A stretch of DNA of 64,000 bases from Mytilinidion resinicola (Eukaryota; Ascomycota; Dothideomycetes; Mytilinidiales; Mytilinidiaceae). The notes beneath the pieces were generated by a model that saw only the letters and a list, made by a program, of their open reading frames with translations, had not been told where the DNA came from and searched no databases. Below are positions 60,042-64,000 of this stretch, one piece after another. The DNA lies in NCBI RefSeq assembly GCF_010093595.1, contig NW_022985449.1:96917-160916 (forward strand). Reading direction: 5' to 3'. Each line of letters opens with the position of its first letter. The first letter of the stretch is position 1. Made by a program: the position numbers and the translations under genes.

Positions 60042-62189
60042 ATGCCTAGAATTCGCTGTAGGCCTAGTAAAGGCGAGAGAATACAGCAAGCTATTAAGTC
60101 GTATAGAAATTATTACTATCCAAGCGCTATAGATACCGCAAATGCGTATGCTATCCACCTATAAACTATTCTTAATCGGCTCTCTGGCAAGCGTATAACC
60201 TTACGGCTATTATACTAAAAAGATTAGAAATTAACCCTAGCTTTAGAGGCAGTAGTTAAGCGCTATTATATAATACTAATTAAGAATAGCTTTCTATTAA
60301 AGAAGGTTTAGATTTATTAAATTGCGCTTACGGTGTATAAGAAACAGCTGCGTAAAGATAGTAAAAATAATTCTAATACTATACTAGGTATTAGATAGGT
60401 GGATTAGTACTTAAAACGCCATCTAAACTTCCAAATTCGATACGCCCGCTATCTGGAAATAGATAGATCTATAGCTAATAATAATACTGTAGTATATAAA
60501 AGGTTCTTTAACAAGTTAGAGAACACTTTTATAAAATATAATATTAAAGAATTGGACCTCTGGAATATAGATAAAACGGGCTATTAGATAGGCTACGCAT
60601 ATAATTACAAGAAGGTAATACTCTATAGCAGCCAAAAGTATCCTCCTTTATTACCTGGCAATAGAAAATAGGTTATAGAGATAGGTGCTATATCCGCTAG
60701 CGGTATTTCTATTCCCTTTTACTTTATCTTTAAGGGGAAAGTAATAACTAAGAATATAGGTATAGAAGCTCTTAATTCTGTTCCAGATTTAGAGATTAGA
60801 GTTTCTATTAATAGTTAGAGTAATTAGCAACACGCTGCTGCGTGGATTAACTATTTTAATATATGGACTCGACGAGAGGATTATTAGGAGGATATCCGTG
60901 AAGATAGAGAATCCGCAGGAGAATAATATAGTTACCGGCTTCTTCTAATAGATAGCTATATTTCTTACCTCTCTCTAGAATTTATTACCAAATGCGAAGA
61001 GGCTAGGATTATCCTATTCTATTTGCCACCCTATACTACTTATAATATCTAACCGCTAGATTATTATCTCTTTTCTATCTTAAAAAAACAATATTTAGAT
61101 AAGATTAACGAGTATATTAGCCTTTAGCAACGTGGCATCGACCGTATAGTATTCCTAGAGCTCTACGGGCAGATTCGTAATAATATATACACCTTATAAT
61201 ACATTAAAACAAGCTTCTTAGCAGCAGGAATATAGCCTTTTAATGCCTAAAGAATTCTACAGAAATTAAAGAAGCCTAATTAATCTAAGCGCTATACAAC
61301 TCAGCAAATTCGGATTAGAACGCTAGCTTTTCTTTCGTCGCCAATATATCTAAGAACTCCGTTAACACAAGATAATATATTACGTTACCGAACATTAATT
61401 TCTTATACCTCAGCTACGCAGGCCACACGTAATGCAGCCACTAATAAGCTATACGCTATAATTAATTCTCTATAAGCAGAACTACAGCTTATTAACAATC
61501 GAAATCGCGAGCTTAAAACAGCTACAGCTATATAGAAATATAAGTAATTGAAAAAGAACTTAGTGCTTACAAAATTATACTATATTTCTACAACCGAAAT
61601 CCGGAGAATTTTTAATGCCCAGGCTATTGCTGCAGCTAAGAAACAATATGCTAAGGAGCTTTGAGAGGCCGCTAAGTTACTTAAGAAGGAAGCTAAGATA
61701 GATAAAGATAAGAATAAGCAGAAGAGGAAGGAAGCCGTTGCTAAGCGTGTTAAATTGCGTGTGTATAAGCTAGCTAAGGAGAAAGAATATAAAGCTATAC
61801 AACGTTAACGTAAACAAGTGCAAAAGAAGTACAATAACGCTATTATAGCCGACAGCTAGAACGGCAGCCAAATTACGAAAAACGCTGTTAAGAAGCTTTA
61901 TAAGGCTTTGTTAATTGCTTTAAGTGCTAATGCAATTGCTAAAACAGCTATTAATAAAGCTATATTAGTATAGCAGCATGCCTGCGTGCATATAGCCTTC
62001 CTATAGAACTTAACACAGAACTTAACATAGAATACAGGGGCTAATAAGATGGAAATTAATTAATTCGATAAACAATTTAATAAACAATTTAATAAGGAAT
62101 TTAATAAGGAAATAGATAAGGAAATTAATAAGAATAGGGAAATAGATAAAAATCGCGTGCTAGAAAGTGTTAAGAAGGGCTACTATTAA
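60042..62189 (+). pseudogene. Fot1/pogo-type DDE transposase, inactivated by nonsense codons
   Basis: From ATG 60042 to the TAA ending at 62189 one frame of 716 codons persists with no frame change, but about 29 internal stops occur, nearly all TAA or TAG (one TGA), at places where Gln or Trp would fit. Recognisable order: N-terminal helix-turn-helix region (SKGERIQQAIKSYRNYYYPS, later YLKRHLNFQIRYARYLEIDR), the catalytic DDE_1 domain with DLWNIDKTGY, IGAISASGISIPFYFIFKGK, RLLLIDSYISYLSLEF and PLDYYLFSILKKQYLDKI, so the three Asp positions are visible, and a lysine-rich tail (KKEAKIDKDKNKQKRKE). The product is certainly non-functional. Confidence 0.88.
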
Positions 62190-62354
62190 GTAAACAAAGT
62201 AATATTATAGGTGAACGAGTTAGAATAAGTTTTAATACTATATTAAAGCTTATATAGATAGATATTATATTAATTTCCAGCTTTAAAACGGTATAGATAT
62301 TGTTACGTGTTGATTTGCATAAGAAATCGCTGCAAAACGGCAATCTCCGTTACT

Positions 62355-62428
62355 TTTAATATTCCTGCTTACTAATCGCACGGGCTATACAATAACACCC
62401 TTATATATAATAACCTACTTAAGTACTC
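62355..62428 (-). repeat. Fot1/pogo-like element, right terminal inverted repeat
   Basis: Reverse complement of 59902-59975, followed by the TA duplication. Confidence 0.88.
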
Positions 62429-62522
62429 TAGGCTGCGTTGGAGGCTACGTGGCCGCATTTAGAGATAGTATTCGGAATTAGCGAGCAAGTAAAGCAAGCT
62501 AATCGGAAGCTCTAGAGCAACC

Positions 62523-62608
62523 CTCTAAGCCAATTAGAAGGCGGTGAAATAATAGGGGTGGAAAGGGTGTATAATTACTTAAAAAGGGGTGTACGATTAT
62601 CTATCCCC
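62523..62608 (-). repeat. Outer element, right inverted repeat
   Basis: Reverse complement partner of 59436-59521. Confidence 0.85.
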
Positions 62609-63019
62609 TTAAAGAAATCTTTAGCTAGTATTATCTATTTTAAGTAGGGTGGAAAAGGGTAAGTTACTTTTTATAGAGCAAAGTGCACTTTTAATAGGCG
62701 TATAACGGTGTAGGATTTGCTGCGGATAAAGTAGGCTACGGCATAAGTAGGGTGCAAAGCTGTGCTAGTAGAGGAATAGCTTATATTATAGCTTAAGCAA
62801 CTAGGGAGCTGCGCTAACCTTTTTAAGTATTTAATAAAGGGATTTTTAGAAGGGCAATAGCAGAATTGCGCTTCTAAGGCCCTGCGGATAAGCTTTAGAA
62901 GGTTTAGGAATAGAGACACGCGCTGAAAATATAAGTGTTGCTGGCTAATTGCAGTATTCACGACCAGTTGCATGGGCAGCTTAAAAGTAGCTAGAGAATA
63001 ATACGGTTTTAGTGTCCTA

Positions 63020-64000
63020 TACGCGCCGTCGGCCGCATTTAAGCTAATTCTAGATAAAGCGTTCCAAATCTCGTATACGGACGGCGAGATGCTAAGCGGG
63101 GGGTTTAGAACTAAAATAATAAATATAGAAGAGTTAAGTATTATGCAGGCGATTAGAGTAGTTAACGCGGCGGTATAGATAGGTAATAACTAGAGTAGTG
63201 GACTAGTAGGGCTAGCGCTTATATATCCGAGTTTTATTTATAATAGTATAGGCGACCCGGAGTTAACAGATTAATATACGCCTTTCTTTACTATACTATA
63301 AGTCTATTCTCTATACCCGCGCTTCTTCTTCTATAACTCTTAGACCTAATTAGTACTAGCTATACTAGCCTCTCTATCCCCTAAGTATTTAGCCTGGCTA
63401 TTAATCGCGCTACTGTAAATAATATTACTAGCAGAGGCGGCCTGCTCGCCCTAGGGGAATTCCTAGACAGTACGTAGATTCTCTATATATATCTTATCCT
63501 CTTTAGTCTTAGTCTTCCTTAAATTAACTTTTATGCCCTTATTTAAGCTACCCACTTAAGTATATCCTAACTAAAAGACCGCCCAATTCTATATACTAGT
63601 CCATCTATTACCCCTTTCTATAGGTTTAGCTAGAGCATCTATATATTAACACTCCCCCGCAGTCCCCCTTACCACCCCCTTTACCACCAGCCCTATCCAA
63701 CACATATCTTAAGCCTACGCCTCCACAACCTACTAATTCTACGCCACAACCATTGACGGCCTCTCCCTCACCCGTAACACCTTGCATCCAGCCCACCCAC
63801 GCCTGTCCCCCGCTACAACACCAAGCTCTAAGTAATCATTAATAGTGGCACTACACTCATCTACCTGCCCGATAAAATAGCAGACTACTAGAATAGGTTA
63901 TTTATACCCCCGGCCCGTTTCAATACATATATAGGACTGTGGACTGTGGACTATAATGCGGACATGCCGGAGTTCGCGGTACTTCTTAGGGGCGAGAAAT
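63020..64000 (+). pseudogene. Aspartic protease (A1 family) relic, runs off the window
   Basis: The plus strand encodes YAPSAAFKLILDKAFQISYT followed by DGEMLSGGF and later VGLALIYPSF, the pattern of the N-lobe flap region of pepsin-like proteases. About 800 bp on, in another frame, INSGTTLIYLPDKIADYY matches the second active-site motif DSGTT, with Asp read as Asn (AAT). Between them stops (TAG, TAA) are frequent and at least one frame change occurs; intron positions cannot be judged. A G to A change on the coding strand explains Asp to Asn and fits RIP. It reaches the window end; the 5' part before 63020 is too decayed to read. Confidence 0.7.

Larger units (their letters stand above)
59902..62428 (+). 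mobile_element. Fot1/pogo-like Tc1-mariner transposon, RIP-mutated
   Basis: A 2,527-bp element with 74-bp terminal inverted repeats starting GAGTACTTAAGTAGG (59902-59975 and 62355-62428), differing at only two positions (A/G and T/C), and flanked on both sides by TA (59900-59901 and 62429-62430), the Tc1/mariner target duplication. It encodes one transposase on the plus strand (separate entry). It is inserted in the outer inverted-repeat element. Confidence 0.9.
59436..62608. mobile_element. Outer inverted-repeat transposon, split by a nested insertion
   Basis: Both ends carry an 86-bp inverted repeat beginning GGGGATAGATAAT (59436-59521 and 62523-62608). I count 14 differences between the two, all transitions. 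Left flank is TA; the right flank reads TT, so a clean TA duplication is not shown. Without the inner element at 59902-62428 the outer element would be about 646 bp, the size of a non-autonomous (MITE-like) element. The left arm contains several TATATAGCC / ACGTACGG palindromic and direct repeats. Confidence 0.8.

Noticed and set aside
62671..62973. 100-codon minus-strand frame in the AT-rich end
   Set aside because: The opposite strand reads better as the decayed 5' part of the aspartic protease; the frame is probably an effect of composition.

Overview
The window looks like nuclear DNA of a filamentous ascomycete (Pezizomycotina, most likely a dothideomycete). The evidence is many 45-95 bp introns with GTRAGT-like donors and CTAAC-like branch sites, genes on both strands with short spacers, two HET-domain (heterokaryon incompatibility) genes, a PRISE-type reductase, an HsbA-type wall protein, and a right end whose repeats carry the C:G to T:A decay typical of repeat-induced point mutation (RIP). 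No bacterial operons, CRISPR arrays or viral genes were seen.

Layout. 1-20 kb: HRP1-like RNA-binding protein (5' end unresolved), cis-CaaD-like tautomerase, Zn2Cys6 regulator, APN1 endonuclease IV, sterol O-acyltransferase, a small membrane protein with a broken paralogue beside it, dienelactone-hydrolase-like protein, and RMT2. 19.5-24 kb: LURP-one-related protein, then a gene-poor patch with a HET gene cut off by a short repeat element. 24-46.6 kb: dense housekeeping block with HsbA-like protein, succinyl-CoA:3-ketoacid CoA-transferase, EMP47-like lectin, prohibitin-2, ubiquitin-eS31 fusion, ACE2/SWI5-type zinc-finger factor, small membrane proteins, a PQ-loop protein with an apparent +1 frameshift, ERV1, and a FUS3/KSS1-type MAP kinase. 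48.5-58 kb: decayed Ras-like GTPase, PRISE-like reductase, wall-sensor-like membrane protein, GH47 alpha-mannosidase, and a frameshifted HET gene. 58-64 kb: AT-rich transposon graveyard.

The right end is the most unusual part. It holds two copies (a third lies at 22.3 kb) of a 249-314 bp element with ends ACTC(A/G)GGTTG...CAACCT(G/A)AGT, with a perfect 5-bp target duplication at both right-end copies. It also holds a 2.5 kb Fot1/pogo-like transposon (74-bp inverted repeats, TA duplication) whose transposase runs in one frame with about 29 nonsense codons. That transposon sits inside a second inverted-repeat element (86-bp repeats differing only by transitions). The window then runs into the relic of an aspartic protease whose second catalytic Asp reads as Asn.

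Functional themes are mitochondrial biology (SCOT, PHB2, ERV1), secretory and wall functions (EMP47, GH47, HsbA, sensor-like protein), and MAPK or zinc-finger regulation. I see no biosynthetic cluster. All coordinates and splice sites were derived by eye; internal frame sums were checked for the multi-exon genes.
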